The notes under the pieces: model-generated
Seen by the model: only the letters and a program-made list of their open reading frames with translations
What the model was told of the DNA's origin: nothing
Databases searched by the model: none
Assembly (NCBI GenBank): GCA_963825255.1
Contig: CAWGSF010000009.1
Location: 930,001-994,000 of the forward strand
DNA length: 64,000 bases
Direction of reading: 5' to 3'
From: JAIBJN01 sp963825255
GTDB lineage: Bacteria; Actinomycetota; Thermoleophilia; Gaiellales; Gaiellaceae
Translations under genes and position numbers: made by a program
Shown: positions 7,123 to 15,808 of the stretch, one piece after another
How positions within the stretch are numbered: position 1 is the first letter of the stretch
Layout: each line of letters starts with the position of its first letter

Positions 7123-8514
7123 ATGACTGCGGTGACCGAGCAGGAACTGGCGGGCCTGGAGGGTTTCTCGGGGAGACCTCCTCCGACCCGGCGAAGCTGG
7201 CTACGAGGAGACGCGACACGTCTTCAACGGCCTCATCGACAAGCATCCGGCGCTGATCGCCCGCTGCCTCGGGGAGGCGGACATCGCGGACGCGGTCTCC
7301 TTCGCGCGCGACGCCGGTCTCGAGATCTCCGTCCGCGGGGGAGGTCACAGCGTGGCCGGAAAGTCCGTCGGTGACGGCGGCGTGATGATCGATCTCTCGC
7401 GGATGAAGGGGATCTACGTCGATCCGGCCGCCCGGACCGCTCGGGTGCAGCCGGGCGTGAGCTGGGGCGAGCTGAACCGCGAGACGCAGCTCCACGGGCT
7501 CGCCGTCACGGGCGGCGTGATCTCGACCACCGGGATCGCCGGACTGACGCTCGGCGGCGGCCTCGGGTGGCTCATGCCGAAGTACGGTCTCGCCACCGAC
7601 AACCTCGTCTCCGCCCGGGTCGTCACCGCCGACGGGACGGCGCTGACGGCGAGCGCGGACGAGAACTCCGACCTCTTCTGGGGGCTGCGTGGTGCCGGCG
7701 CGAACTTCGGGGTCGTCTCGTCGTTCGAGTACCGCCTGCTACGAGGTGGGGCCGACGGTCGTCGGCGGCCTCGTTGCGCACCCGTTCGACGCCGCCGCGG
7801 ACGTGCTCCGTTTCTACAGGGACTTGGTCGGCGGACTCGTCGGACGAGCTCATGACGTTCGCCGGAGTCGGCCACGCTCCGGACGGCTCCGGCACGAAGC
7901 TCGCGCTCGTCGTCGCGTGTCACATCGGCGCGCCCGAGCGGGCCGAAGAGGAGCTACGGCCGCTCCGCGAGTTCGGCTCGCCGGCCATGGTCGAGCTCGG
8001 GCCGCTGCCCTACACGGTCCTGAACTCGCTGCTCGACGGCGGCTACCCGACGGGAAGCCTCAACTACTGGAAGTCGGGCTTCCTCGGCGCCCTTTCGGAC
8101 GCGGCGATCGACGAGCTCCTGGAGCGGTTCGCCGTCTGCCCCTCGCCGATGACCGCGGCGCTCCTCGAGCACTTCCACGGCGAGGTGACGCAGAGTGCCG
8201 GTCGACGCGACCGCCGTGCCCCACCGCGAGCCGGGCTCACAACTTCGCGATCACGTCGGTCTGGACCGACGCGGGCGCGACCGACGACAACGTCGCCTGG
8301 ACGAAGGAGACCTTCGCCGCGATGGAGCCCTTCATGGCCGGTCGGCGCTACGCTCAACTACTTCTCCGAGGACGACGTCGGCGACGATCCGGTGCGGGCC
8401 GCCTACGGGTCGAACTACGACCGGCTCGTCGAGCTGAAGGCGAAGTACGACCCGACGAACCTCTTCCACCTGAACGCGAACATCCCGCCGGGCCAAGAAC
8501 CCCTTTCGAAATGA
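7123..8514 (+). CDS. FAD-binding (BBE-type) oxidoreductase, interrupted by about five frame breaks
   Basis: Read across three frames, the sequence encodes a berberine-bridge/PCMH oxidase. It has an N-terminal FAD domain with SVRGGGHSVAGKSVGDGG (the histidine usually carries FAD), TTGIAGLTLGGGLGWL and DLFWGLRGAGANFGVV, and a C-terminal BBE motif ending in AKYDPTNLFHLNANIPPG. Frame changes fall near 7165, 7742, 7835, 8200 and 8347; most look like one extra base. AGAAGGAGG precedes the ATG. All domain motifs survive, so sequence error is as likely as a true pseudogene. It converges on the patatin gene, with a dispersed repeat between them. The substrate is unknown. Confidence 0.8.
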
Positions 8515-8518
8515 AGCA

Positions 8519-8640
8519 CTGAGTCGCCGGGCCGCCCTGGACGGCGCGATGCTGCGTCCTCGGTCGCGCCCGTATTCTCGAATACGAGCGCTCCCTGCGT
8601 CCTTGCCTCGCACGCGCCCAGGACACCCCGACGACGAGGC
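8519..8640 (+). repeat. Dispersed 122-bp structured repeat, copy A
   Basis: It is identical at 119 of 122 positions to 57028-57149 in the same orientation. A central palindrome CGTATTCTCGAATACG (8571-8586) is flanked by direct repeats in mirrored order: CGCCCTGGAC (8533-8542), CTGCGTCCT (8552-8560), CTGCGTCCT (8595-8603), CGCCCAGGAC (8615-8624). It begins five bases after the oxidoreductase stop codon. It has no reading frame, and no obvious target-site duplication is seen. It may be a mobile REP/MITE-like element or a structured 3' RNA. Confidence 0.85.
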
Positions 8641-8666
8641 CTCACTCCGAAATGGATTCTAAGCGC

Positions 8667-9911
8667 CTACGGGTTGACGCGCGGGCGGAAGAAGATCCGC
8701 GTCACGTCGCTCTCGCGCAGCGCGATCTTCGCCTCGCGCTCGTCCAGCCAGCGCTCGTGCGGGACGACGAGCTCGGGCCAGCCGTTCCTGGCGAGATCCT
8801 TCGCGTGCTTGTGCACGGCGATCTCGGCCATCAGGTAGCCGTGGTTCTCGAGGACGCCGATCTCGCCCGGCGAGAAGACGTCCAGATCGATCCGGATCGG
8901 GGCGATGAAGTCGCGGATCAGCTCCTCGGAGTAGCCGCTCGGCGGGCCCCCGAGCTCGTAGCTCGCGGGGCGTGAGGCGATCCCCCAGTAGGCGCCCTGG
9001 AGGTCGTCGCGGATGAAGGCGGAGACGAGCCAGCGCTTGCGCACCTCCGTCGCCTGCTCGAACAGGATCACCGCGTGGCGCAGCGCGCTCCAGACCCAAC
9101 CCACGCGCGGTTTCGGCTTGAACGTCGGCGCCGCGTCGGAGACGAGGACGATCTCGTGGTCGCGCCAGACGGGCTCGAGGCCGAGGTTGTCGAACAGGCC
9201 GCCGTCGGAGAGGTCGAACTCGCGCACGAGCTCGTCGCGGTCGGGCTCCGTGTACGAGCCCCCGGTCAGCGTCGCCGGGTCCTGCCTGGCGTGGGCGACG
9301 CCGAACGCCCCCGGGACGCACGACGACGCCGCGACGGCCTGGGCAACCGTCCAGTCGCCGAGAGGCCCGTATCCGGCCGAGGAGCTGCCGACGCGCCGGA
9401 GACCGGTGTCGAAGACCCACTGGTCGCGGAAGCGCATGTCGCTCGCGAGGAAGACGAAGCGTGGCGCCCCGGGGAGATCGGCGAGCTTGCCGGGCGCCGG
9501 CCCCTGGGCGTAGGCCGTCGCGAGGGCGTCGCTCTGCGCGCCGGGCGTCAGCCAGTTCCGGGGGTGGAGCCGCGCGAGGGCCGCGCCCGTGCGGATGTCC
9601 CTCGCGGCGAAGGCCCGCATCGGGTGCGCGACGCCCGCGTCGAACCCCTCGATCGGCTTCTCGGGCTCGGGCTGCGTGTCCTGCCGGGCGAGGAACGTCG
9701 CCAGCTGCGCCGCGATGATGCTCCCGCCCGAGACGGAGGTGAACGTGTCGATCTGCGAGAGGATCCCGAGCTCGTTCAGCCGGCGCAGCGCGCCAAGGTG
9801 GAACAGCGCGGCCCGGTAGCCGCCGCCGGACAGGCACAGCGCCTTGCCCTCGCGCTTCTCCTTCGCGAACGGGAGGTACGTCGTGATGCCGTGCTCGGTC
9901 GCCTCGCTCAG
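8667..9911 (-). CDS. Patatin-like phospholipase
   Basis: Patatin-family lipid acyl hydrolases use a Ser-Asp dyad. The 414 residues show the oxyanion-hole glycines SGGGYRAA (28-35), the nucleophile elbow SVSGGS (Ser61) and the dyad DGG in LSDGGLFDNLG near residue 248. The C-terminal half is long, with no clear membrane segment. No ATG, GTG or TTG lies at the domain start. The best fit is a CTG at 9911 that overlaps the upstream phosphoesterase stop as CTGA, with GGAGG just upstream, so translation would be by re-initiation. A missing base nearby is an alternative explanation. Coupling with the phosphoesterase suggests joint phospholipid processing. Confidence 0.82.
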   Translation of the reverse strand: MSEATEHGITTYLPFAKEKREGKALCLSGGGYRAALFHLGALRRLNELGILSQIDTFTSVSGGSIIAAQLATFLARQDTQPEPEKPIEGFDAGVAHPMRAFAARDIRTGAALARLHPRNWLTPGAQSDALATAYAQGPAPGKLADLPGAPRFVFLASDMRFRDQWVFDTGLRRVGSSSAGYGPLGDWTVAQAVAASSCVPGAFGVAHARQDPATLTGGSYTEPDRDELVREFDLSDGGLFDNLGLEPVWRDHEIVLVSDAAPTFKPKPRVGWVWSALRHAVILFEQATEVRKRWLVSAFIRDDLQGAYWGIASRPASYELGGPPSGYSEELIRDFIAPIRIDLDVFSPGEIGVLENHGYLMAEIAVHKHAKDLARNGWPELVVPHERWLDEREAKIALRESDVTRIFFRPRVNP

Positions 9912-11470
9912 AGGAGGACCTCCCAGTCCCAGCGGCCCTCGCCCTTGCGCGTGCCCTTGAGCCAGTCCTCGAGCGGCGGGTTGTCGGCGTGCTCCTCGCA
10001 GCCGGTGGCGCCGAAGCACCGGATCTCGATCTCGCCCGGCCGGACGTCGATCCTGAGGAAGCTCTTGAAGAGGGGCGGGTCGGGGTCGTTCCAGTCGAGG
10101 AACTCGGAGAAGTTGTCGTGGAGCGGTCCCTTGCCGTGCCCCGGGAGCGGGTAGACCCACCTCATCGCCCGCAGCGAGTGCTTCGAGATCTCGACGTCAC
10201 GGTCGGCCGACCGCGAGGGGTCGATCCCCTTCATCCGCAGGCTCATGATCTTGGGCGCCTCCTCGTAGGGGATCCGGAAGAGCCCCCGGCCCGCGGCGAA
10301 CTTGCGGTCGTAGAGGACCGAGTAGGCGGCGAGGGAGTCCCCGCGCCGCGGGTAGCAGCGGAAGTCGGCCTCGTCGCAGCCGCACGCCTCGACGGTCGCC
10401 GACGGGATCTTGTGCGTCGCCTTCGTGTACGCCCCGGCGGCGCCGCTGACGATGTGCTGGACGACACGCTCGTCCTTCTGCTTGACCGGGTAGCGCTGGT
10501 AGTTGTGGATGTCGCCGCCGATCACCGCGATGTAGCGGTGGGCAGGGTCGTCGACGATGGCGTTGGCCGTGTCGCCCGTGCCGGAGATGGCGGTCGTCTT
10601 CCGCTCCGCGTCGACGATCATCGGCTTGCCCGTGAAGAGGATCTTGTCCTTCGGGACCTGCGAGACCTTGCGCAGCCACTCGCCCTGCTCGGCGTCGATG
10701 ACGTTGCGGATGCCCGTGTCGATGCCGACGAGCAGGAGCTCTTTCAGCTCGATGGCGAAGTAGGGCGCCGGCTGGCCCGAGGGCTCCGGGCGGAGCTCCC
10801 GCATCGCCTCCAGCTGGTCCTGCTGCGCCTCGGTCGGCTCGCGCCAGGTGAGGTCGAGGAAGGCGCGCGTCCACCGGCTCTTCCCCGGCCGCGAGGGCGG
10901 GCGCAGGTCGGGGTCGGCGCCGCAGAGCTGGGTCATGAACCCGTGCAGGCCGTCGTACCAGTCGTGGTTCCCGGGGATCGCGTAGATCGGGCCCGGCAGG
11001 TCCCGGTAGGGCCAGTAGAACTTGTCCCTGTAGTCGAGGACGTCCCCCGCCGGGTAGATGACGTCGCTGACGATGTACGTGAACGCGATCCCGTCGGACC
11101 TGGCCCTGAGCGGCCGGAGCACGTGGTACTGGGAGTCGTCGCCCTCGCCCGGGTCTCCGAGCGCGACGAACGAGATCTCGTCCCGGTCGGCGAACGTCTT
11201 GACCGTGAAGCTCCGGTCGACTCCCTTGCGCCGCTGCGCCTCCACCCACCGGCGCCGCTCCGCGTCCGTCGAGTCCCCGATCCAGCGGGCGAGCCTGTCG
11301 TTGCGGGACTCCCAGAGGGGCCGCGCGCTGATCCACGAGAACTGCCTGCGCTGGTAGCCGGGCCGGTAGAGCGCCGAGAGATCGGCCCTCTTCGAGCACA
11401 TCCACCCGGCCGCCTCTCGCGACGTGCGGGAGGAGAGAATCGTGGTCTCGCGAGAAGCGCTGGACGACAT
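9908..11470 (-). CDS. Calcineurin-like metallophosphoesterase
   Basis: A two-metal phosphoesterase of 520 residues. Metal motifs appear in order: ALGDPGEGDDSQY, SDVIYPAGD, GNHDWYDG, and late GGDIHNYQRY. A long N-terminal extension and a C-terminal beta-rich region follow no family I can name. The ATG at 11470 is chosen because GAGAGG lies about eight bases upstream; a GTG nine bases earlier is possible. Its stop overlaps the patatin start. It probably hydrolyses a phosphoester released near the membrane, but the substrate is not deducible. Confidence 0.85.
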   Translation of the reverse strand: MSSSASRETTILSSRTSREAAGWMCSKRADLSALYRPGYQRRQFSWISARPLWESRNDRLARWIGDSTDAERRRWVEAQRRKGVDRSFTVKTFADRDEISFVALGDPGEGDDSQYHVLRPLRARSDGIAFTYIVSDVIYPAGDVLDYRDKFYWPYRDLPGPIYAIPGNHDWYDGLHGFMTQLCGADPDLRPPSRPGKSRWTRAFLDLTWREPTEAQQDQLEAMRELRPEPSGQPAPYFAIELKELLLVGIDTGIRNVIDAEQGEWLRKVSQVPKDKILFTGKPMIVDAERKTTAISGTGDTANAIVDDPAHRYIAVIGGDIHNYQRYPVKQKDERVVQHIVSGAAGAYTKATHKIPSATVEACGCDEADFRCYPRRGDSLAAYSVLYDRKFAAGRGLFRIPYEEAPKIMSLRMKGIDPSRSADRDVEISKHSLRAMRWVYPLPGHGKGPLHDNFSEFLDWNDPDPPLFKSFLRIDVRPGEIEIRCFGATGCEEHADNPPLEDWLKGTRKGEGRWDWEVLL

Positions 11471-11514
11471 GCGGGTCACCTCTCGGACGAAAGCGCCACG
11501 CTACGACCGCGGCT

Positions 11515-11533
11515 CCCCGCTCGTCAAGCGGGG
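11515..11533 (-). terminator. Hairpin between SDR and phosphoesterase genes
   Basis: CCCCGCT and AGCGGGG form a 7-bp stem with a 5-nt loop, immediately after the SDR stop codon on the minus strand. There is no U-tract, so it is at best a GC-type terminator or mRNA-stability hairpin. Confidence 0.45.
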
Positions 11534-11534
11534 C

Positions 11535-12314
11535 CTACTCGGCGGTGACGTAGGCGGCCGTGAGCCCGCCGTCCACGAGGAACGTCGAGCCGTTCACGTA
11601 CGACGCCTCGTCGCTCGCGAGGAAGAGCGCGCCCTGCGCGATCTCCCTCGCCTGGGCGAGCCGGCCCATGGGGAGATGGATCAGCCGTCGCTCGAGCGCG
11701 CCGGGGGTCTCGTCGAGGAGGCGCATGAGGAGCGGCGTCTCGACGGGGCCCGGGCAGAGCGCGTTCACGCGGATCCCCCGCCGGCCGAACTCGACCGCGA
11801 GCTCCCGGCTGAGCGAGAGCACGGCGCCCTTCGAGGCCGTGTAGGCGATCTGGGACGTGGCGGCGCCCATCAGCGCGACGAACGAGGCGACGTTGATGAC
11901 CGAGCCTCCGCCGCGCTCGAGCAGGTGGGGGATCCCGTGCTTGCAGCAGAGGAAGACGCCGGTCGTGTTGACCGCGTGGACGCGATCCCAGGCGTCCAGC
12001 TCCGTCTCGAGGACCGAGGCGTCGTCGGCCGGCATGATCCCCGCGTTGTTGTAGAGGACGTCGATGCCCCCGTAGCGCTCGGCCGTCGCCCCGTACATCC
12101 CGGCGACGCTCTCGGGGTCGGTGACGTCGACCTTGTGGAAGAAGGCGTCGCGGCACTCCGCCGCGGTTGCCTCCCCGGCCTCCTCGGCGACGTCGGCGAC
12201 GCAGACCTGCGCTCCCTCGGCGGAGAAGAGGAGCGCCGCCTCGCGCCCGATCCCGCCTGCGGCGCCGGTGATGACCGCCACCTTGCCGTCGAGACGACCC
12301 ATCGTCGGCGGCAT
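11535..12314 (-). CDS. Short-chain dehydrogenase/reductase
   Basis: A classical SDR of 259 residues with the cofactor motif TGAAGGIG (16-23), NNAG near 90, catalytic YTASK (the YxxxK motif) and the PGPVETPL substrate loop. An acidic residue after the second strand (VADVAEE) favours NAD(H). The substrate cannot be told. An internal ATG at 12302 is an alternative start. It follows the MFS gene by 16 nt on the same strand and may be co-transcribed with it. Confidence 0.9.
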   Translation of the reverse strand: MPPTMGRLDGKVAVITGAAGGIGREAALLFSAEGAQVCVADVAEEAGEATAAECRDAFFHKVDVTDPESVAGMYGATAERYGGIDVLYNNAGIMPADDASVLETELDAWDRVHAVNTTGVFLCCKHGIPHLLERGGGSVINVASFVALMGAATSQIAYTASKGAVLSLSRELAVEFGRRGIRVNALCPGPVETPLLMRLLDETPGALERRLIHLPMGRLAQAREIAQGALFLASDEASYVNGSTFLVDGGLTAAYVTAE

Positions 12315-12330
12315 CCTGCCAGGTTTGGGC

Positions 12331-14007
12331 TCAGAGCGAGGCGAGGCCGGTGCGGACGGAGCCGAGCCGCGCGCCGATGACCGCGTCGGCGGCCTCCGCG
12401 CTCGCGGGATGGCCCGTCACGGCGCCGATGAACTCGTCCCGCTCGAGGGCGAGGAGCTCGGTCGCGGCGGTCGCCCGCGCGGTCGCCGTGCGGCTCACCG
12501 GCCTGAGCAGGGCGATCTCCCCGAAGTAGCCGCCGGGGCCGAGCGTCGTGAGCGTCCGCCCGTCCGCGGTCACCTCGACCTCTCCCGCGCGGATGACGTA
12601 GAAGCGGTCTCCCGTCTCGCCCTGGTGGAAGACCTCGTCGCCGGCCGCCACGCTGCACGGGCACCAGGCTCCGCGCCAGGTGCTCGAGCGTGGACGCGGG
12701 CAGGGGCGCGAAGATGGGACGCCGCGCAGGAGGTCGAGCTCCGCTCCCGGCGGCGCGGTCTCCCTGTCGATCTGGTTCAGCGACCGCCAGGACAGCACGG
12801 CGAGCAGGGGGAGCAGGGCGCCGGTCGCGGCGAGGGCACCGCGGATGCCGAGGCCGTCGATGAGAAGCGGCGCCAGGACCGCGCCGATGCCGATCGTGAG
12901 GACGACGAGGCTCTCGAGGACGCCGAAGAAGCGCGCGAGGACCTCGTCGCGGACGGCCCGCTGGAGGAGCGTGAGGCCGGCGACGTCCACGATCGTGTTC
13001 CCGAGCCCGACGACGGCCAGGAGCAGCACCGCGGCCGGCGGCTCGGGCCACAGCGCGATCGCGGCGATCGGGAGCCCCCAGAGGACGAGGCCGGCGCCGA
13101 AGTCGGCGGCGAGGCGCCGCCGGCCGACGAGCATCAGCGCGGCTCCCGCGCCGAGGAGGCCGCCGATCCCGACGGCCGAGTTGAGGTAGCCGACGCCGGG
13201 CTCGCCCAGATCGAGGAGCTCGATCGCGCAGACGACGATGAGGACGTTCAGCGCTCCCGCGACGAGCGTCTGCGCGGTGTAGAGGCCGACGAGCAGCCGC
13301 AGCCTCCGGTCCTCGCCGATCACGCGGAACCCCGCTGCCGCCTCCTCGACGAATCGCTGGCGGGGCGGCGGCTCGGCCTCCTCGGGCTCGGCGGCGGCCG
13401 CCCGGATCCCGGCCACCTGGAAGGCCGACCAGAGGAACAGGCCGGCCGTCACGGCGAGGACGACGCCGGTGTCGGTCAGCGCGAGGAGGAGCCCGCCCAG
13501 CGCCGGCCCGATGAAGCTCCCGACGCTCTCGATCGTGCTCGAGGCGACGTTCGCCGCCGTGAGCTCGTCGGGCGTGCGGGCGAGCGAGGGGAGCACGGCC
13601 GCCTGCGCCGGCTGGAACGCGGTCGAGGCGAGCGAGACGAAGCCGACGAGCGCATAGACCAGCCCGGCCGGGGCGTCCGTGAAGACGGCTGCCGCCGCGC
13701 CCGCCGTCGCCGCGCAGCGGACGAGGTCGGCGCCGAGCATCACCCGCTCGCGCGGGTAGCGGTCGGCCAGGAGCGCGGTGAACGGCGCGGCGACGGCGGC
13801 GGGGACGAAGCGGATGACGCCCACGAGCCCGACCGCAGCCGCGCCGCCCGAGCGGTAGGCGAAGACCCCGACGGCGACGGCGGCCGCCCACTCTCCCGTG
13901 ATCGAGCCCGCCCACGCGAGCTCGAGCCGGCGCAGGTTCCGGTTGCGGAAGACGTCCCCGAACGCGCGCAGGGACTCCGCCAGTCGCTTCCGGAGGACGC
14001 GGCTCAT
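12331..14007 (-). CDS. MFS transporter with C-terminal cyclic-nucleotide-binding domain
   Basis: The first 420 or so residues form a 12-segment major facilitator carrier, with the loop motif ADRYPRER between the second and third helices. The C-terminal 130 residues are a cNMP-binding (Crp-like) domain with GDEVFHQGETGDRFYVIRAG and GPGGYFGEIALLRPVSRTATARA. Between them, about 12655-12725, the frame is out for some 20 codons; another frame gives the smoother FAPLPASTLEHLARSLVPV, so two compensating indels are likely. The ATG at 14007 begins just before the first helix. The fusion suggests transport gated by a cyclic nucleotide or another small ligand. Confidence 0.88.
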   Translation of the reverse strand: MSRVLRKRLAESLRAFGDVFRNRNLRRLELAWAGSITGEWAAAVAVGVFAYRSGGAAAVGLVGVIRFVPAAVAAPFTALLADRYPRERVMLGADLVRCAATAGAAAAVFTDAPAGLVYALVGFVSLASTAFQPAQAAVLPSLARTPDELTAANVASSTIESVGSFIGPALGGLLLALTDTGVVLAVTAGLFLWSAFQVAGIRAAAAEPEEAEPPPRQRFVEEAAAGFRVIGEDRRLRLLVGLYTAQTLVAGALNVLIVVCAIELLDLGEPGVGYLNSAVGIGGLLGAGAALMLVGRRRLAADFGAGLVLWGLPIAAIALWPEPPAAVLLLAVVGLGNTIVDVAGLTLLQRAVRDEVLARFFGVLESLVVLTIGIGAVLAPLLIDGLGIRGALAATGALLPLLAVLSWRSLNQIDRETAPPGAELDLLRGVPSSRPCPRPRSSTWRGAWCPCSVAAGDEVFHQGETGDRFYVIRAGEVEVTADGRTLTTLGPGGYFGEIALLRPVSRTATARATAATELLALERDEFIGAVTGHPASAEAADAVIGARLGSVRTGLASL

Positions 14008-14122
14008 GCTCCGGGGAGAATCGCAGTGTTGGCGGTGGGCGCAAAGCGTGGGAAGATACGGTGTCACTCGGCCGTCTGGTATGCGGTAACCCGCGCAGGA
14101 CGCGCCGACGAAAGGAGGACCC

Positions 14123-14314
14123 GTGGAGGAAGAGCGTGACAAGGTCAAGGCGGGCTTGACCGACGATCCCGACGTCGAGGCCCACAAGAACAAGGCGGGC
14201 ATCGCGGAGGGCTCGGAGGCTCCCGGACCAGGCAGCCGGACGTCGCGAGTCCGACGAGCCGGACGTCGAGGCCCACAAGTTCAAGGCTGGCATCGAGTGG
14301 GCCGAGCGGGTTGA
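14123..14314 (+). CDS. Small acidic protein with a repeated DPDVEAHKxKAGI motif
   Basis: A short gene with an excellent AAAGGAGG Shine-Dalgarno starts at GTG. The product begins with charged residues, then GLTDDPDVEAHKNKAGI. About 70 bases later DEPDVEAHKFKAGIEWAERV occurs in the next frame, so a single extra base between about 14195 and 14250 probably breaks the gene. The frame as written ends at 14314, exactly where a strong terminator starts. I recognise no named family. The tandem D-x-P-D-V-E-A-H-K motif looks like a metal- or partner-binding repeat or a peptide precursor; both ideas are speculative. Confidence 0.6.
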   Translation: MEEERDKVKAGLTDDPDVEAHKNKAGIAEGSEAPGPGSRTSRVRRAGRRGPQVQGWHRVGRAG

Positions 14315-14344
14315 GCCGGGCGGCGCTCAGGCGCCGCCCGGCTC
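14313..14344. terminator. Strong bidirectional hairpin terminator
   Basis: A perfect 13-bp stem (14313-14325 with 14332-14344) and a 6-nt loop, followed on the plus strand by TATTT. It sits exactly between the converging stop codons of the small repeat protein and the GAF gene, so it likely ends both transcripts. Confidence 0.85.
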
Positions 14345-14981
14345 TATTTCTGCCTCAGGATCTCCTCGAGTCCGCGCGAGGAGCCGCAGCGCGCCCTCGC
14401 GGCGTTCTCCCTCCAGGCCGTCGAGCGCCGCGGCGAGCGCCGCGACGGCCTCGCGTGTCCTGCCCTTCCGCGGCCAGCACCGCCTTCGCGCGGCGGGCGG
14501 CGAGCAGCAGGTCGAGCGCGATCGCGCGCCTGGTTGGCGAAGAGGCCGAGCAGGTCGGCCTGCTCGAGCGTGAAGCCGGGCCGCTGCGGGCGGTCGAGCA
14601 CCTCGAGGACGCCGAGCGCCCGCTCCTCGTGTCAGGAGCGGCACGGCCATGAGCCCCTGCGGCACGTAGCCCGTCGACTCGGCGGCGTCTCGCGCGAAGC
14701 GAGGATCCTCGGCGACGTCCTCGAGGACGAGCGGCTGGCGCGTGACGAGCACCCAGCCCGCGATCCCCGCTCGGGAACGGGTCCCCACGAGGCTGTCGAC
14801 CCCTCGCCGGCGATGGCGGCGAAGACGAGCTCGTCGGCCTCCTCGTCGAGGAGGAAGATCGACGCCGCGCGGGCGCCGAAGATCGCCCGGGCGACCTCGA
14901 CGATGGACTGAGCAGCGAGAGGTGGGCCTCCTCCGATCCGAGGACGCCCGCGGCGACGGCCGCGCGGAGGTCGTCCGTCAC
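14344..14981 (-). CDS. GAF-domain sensor protein, frame-broken
   Basis: Pieces in three frames assemble into one GAF domain: an N-terminal LRAAVAAGVLGSEEAHLSL, then AGIAGWVLVTRQPLVLEDVAEDPRFARDAAESTGYVPQGLMAVPLL, then FTLEQADLLGLFANQA, ending GLEEILRQK. GAF domains bind small ligands or sense redox and light. No output domain is visible in about 210 residues, so it may act through a partner. Several single-base indels (roughly 14460-14930) would need correction. The ATG overlaps the subtilase stop as ATGA, so it is the last gene of a lipoprotein-subtilase-GAF unit. Confidence 0.65.
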
Positions 14982-15808
14982 CGCGCCGCCGCCACGTTGT
15001 CGGCGACGAGGTGAGGACGCTCTTGAGCTGGAACGGGGTCAGCTCGGGGTGCCGACGACGAGGCGCAGATGCCCGCCATGTGCGGCGTCGCGAAGCTGTT
15101 GCCGCTCACGCGCAGGCGCCCGCCGCCGAGCCACGGCGCGTCGACGTCGACGCCGCGGGCGAGATTCACCGGCGGGGTCGGGTTGTAGAAGAACGCGAGG
15201 GGCTCGCTCTGCTCATGGCTGCCGACCGAGACCACCGAGGCGAAGCGCCACGGGAAGCTCTCGACGGGCATGTTATGCGCCGACGCGACGAGCATCGTCC
15301 GCCGGAAGTACGCCACGTCCGCGAGGTCGTGCAGCTCCGACGCCAGCTGCCGCTTCGTCGTCGAGAGGCTCATGTTGATGACGTCGAAGCCGCGCTCGAT
15401 CGCCCAGCGGAGGCCGGCGACGAGGACGGGCCCGCTGCCCGTGTAGCCGGCCCCGAGGACCCGCACGCTCGAGATGCTGCAGCCCGGCGCGAGCGAGCGG
15501 ACGATCCCCGCACACGCAGTCCCGTGACCGCAGAGATCGCCCTCCTCGTCAGGGACGACGTCCACCTCGCCGTCCTCGCCGACCGTGACCGCCACGGACT
15601 CCTCGACGTCGCCGACGAGCGGATGGTCCGTCTCGACGCCGCTGTCGAGGATGCAGACGCGGGCTCCCGACCCGTCCGAGCCGCCCCAGGCCCAGTCGCG
15701 CGTCACGCGCTCCGGCCAGTCGACGGGGATGGCGATCCGCTCGACCGCGTCGGCCGGCAGGCTCCACGCGGGGAGGGCCTCGTACTCGGCCGGCTCGGGG
15801 GCGCTCAA
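14978..15808 (-). CDS. Subtilisin-family (S8) serine protease without signal peptide
   Basis: The catalytic triad is visible: Asp55 in CILDSGVE, His95 in CGHGTACAG and Ser238 in GNSFATPHMAG; Asn179 in ASAHN fits the oxyanion hole. At 276 residues it is a bare catalytic domain with no signal or propeptide, so it is probably cytoplasmic or exported unconventionally. The TTG start at 15808 is chosen because it overlaps the lipoprotein stop as TTGA. Near the end (about 15005-15065) a stretch reads better in another frame (HPELTPFQLKSVLT), implying two compensating indels. It lies between a lipoprotein and a GAF gene, which hints at signalling or regulated proteolysis. Confidence 0.85.
   Translation of the reverse strand: MSAPEPAEYEALPAWSLPADAVERIAIPVDWPERVTRDWAWGGSDGSGARVCILDSGVETDHPLVGDVEESVAVTVGEDGEVDVVPDEEGDLCGHGTACAGIVRSLAPGCSISSVRVLGAGYTGSGPVLVAGLRWAIERGFDVINMSLSTTKRQLASELHDLADVAYFRRTMLVASAHNMPVESFPWRFASVVSVGSHEQSEPLAFFYNPTPPVNLARGVDVDAPWLGGGRLRVSGNSFATPHMAGICASSSAPRADPVPAQERPHLVADNVAAAR

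Noticed and set aside
7123..8514. Calling the FAD oxidoreductase a definite pseudogene
   Set aside because: All domain motifs survive across the frames and many other genes here have the same kind of single-base break, so sequence error is at least as likely.
8667..11470. CBASS or another anti-phage system because of the patatin-like phospholipase
   Set aside because: No nucleotide cyclase, sensor or defence neighbour is present; the partner is a phosphoesterase.
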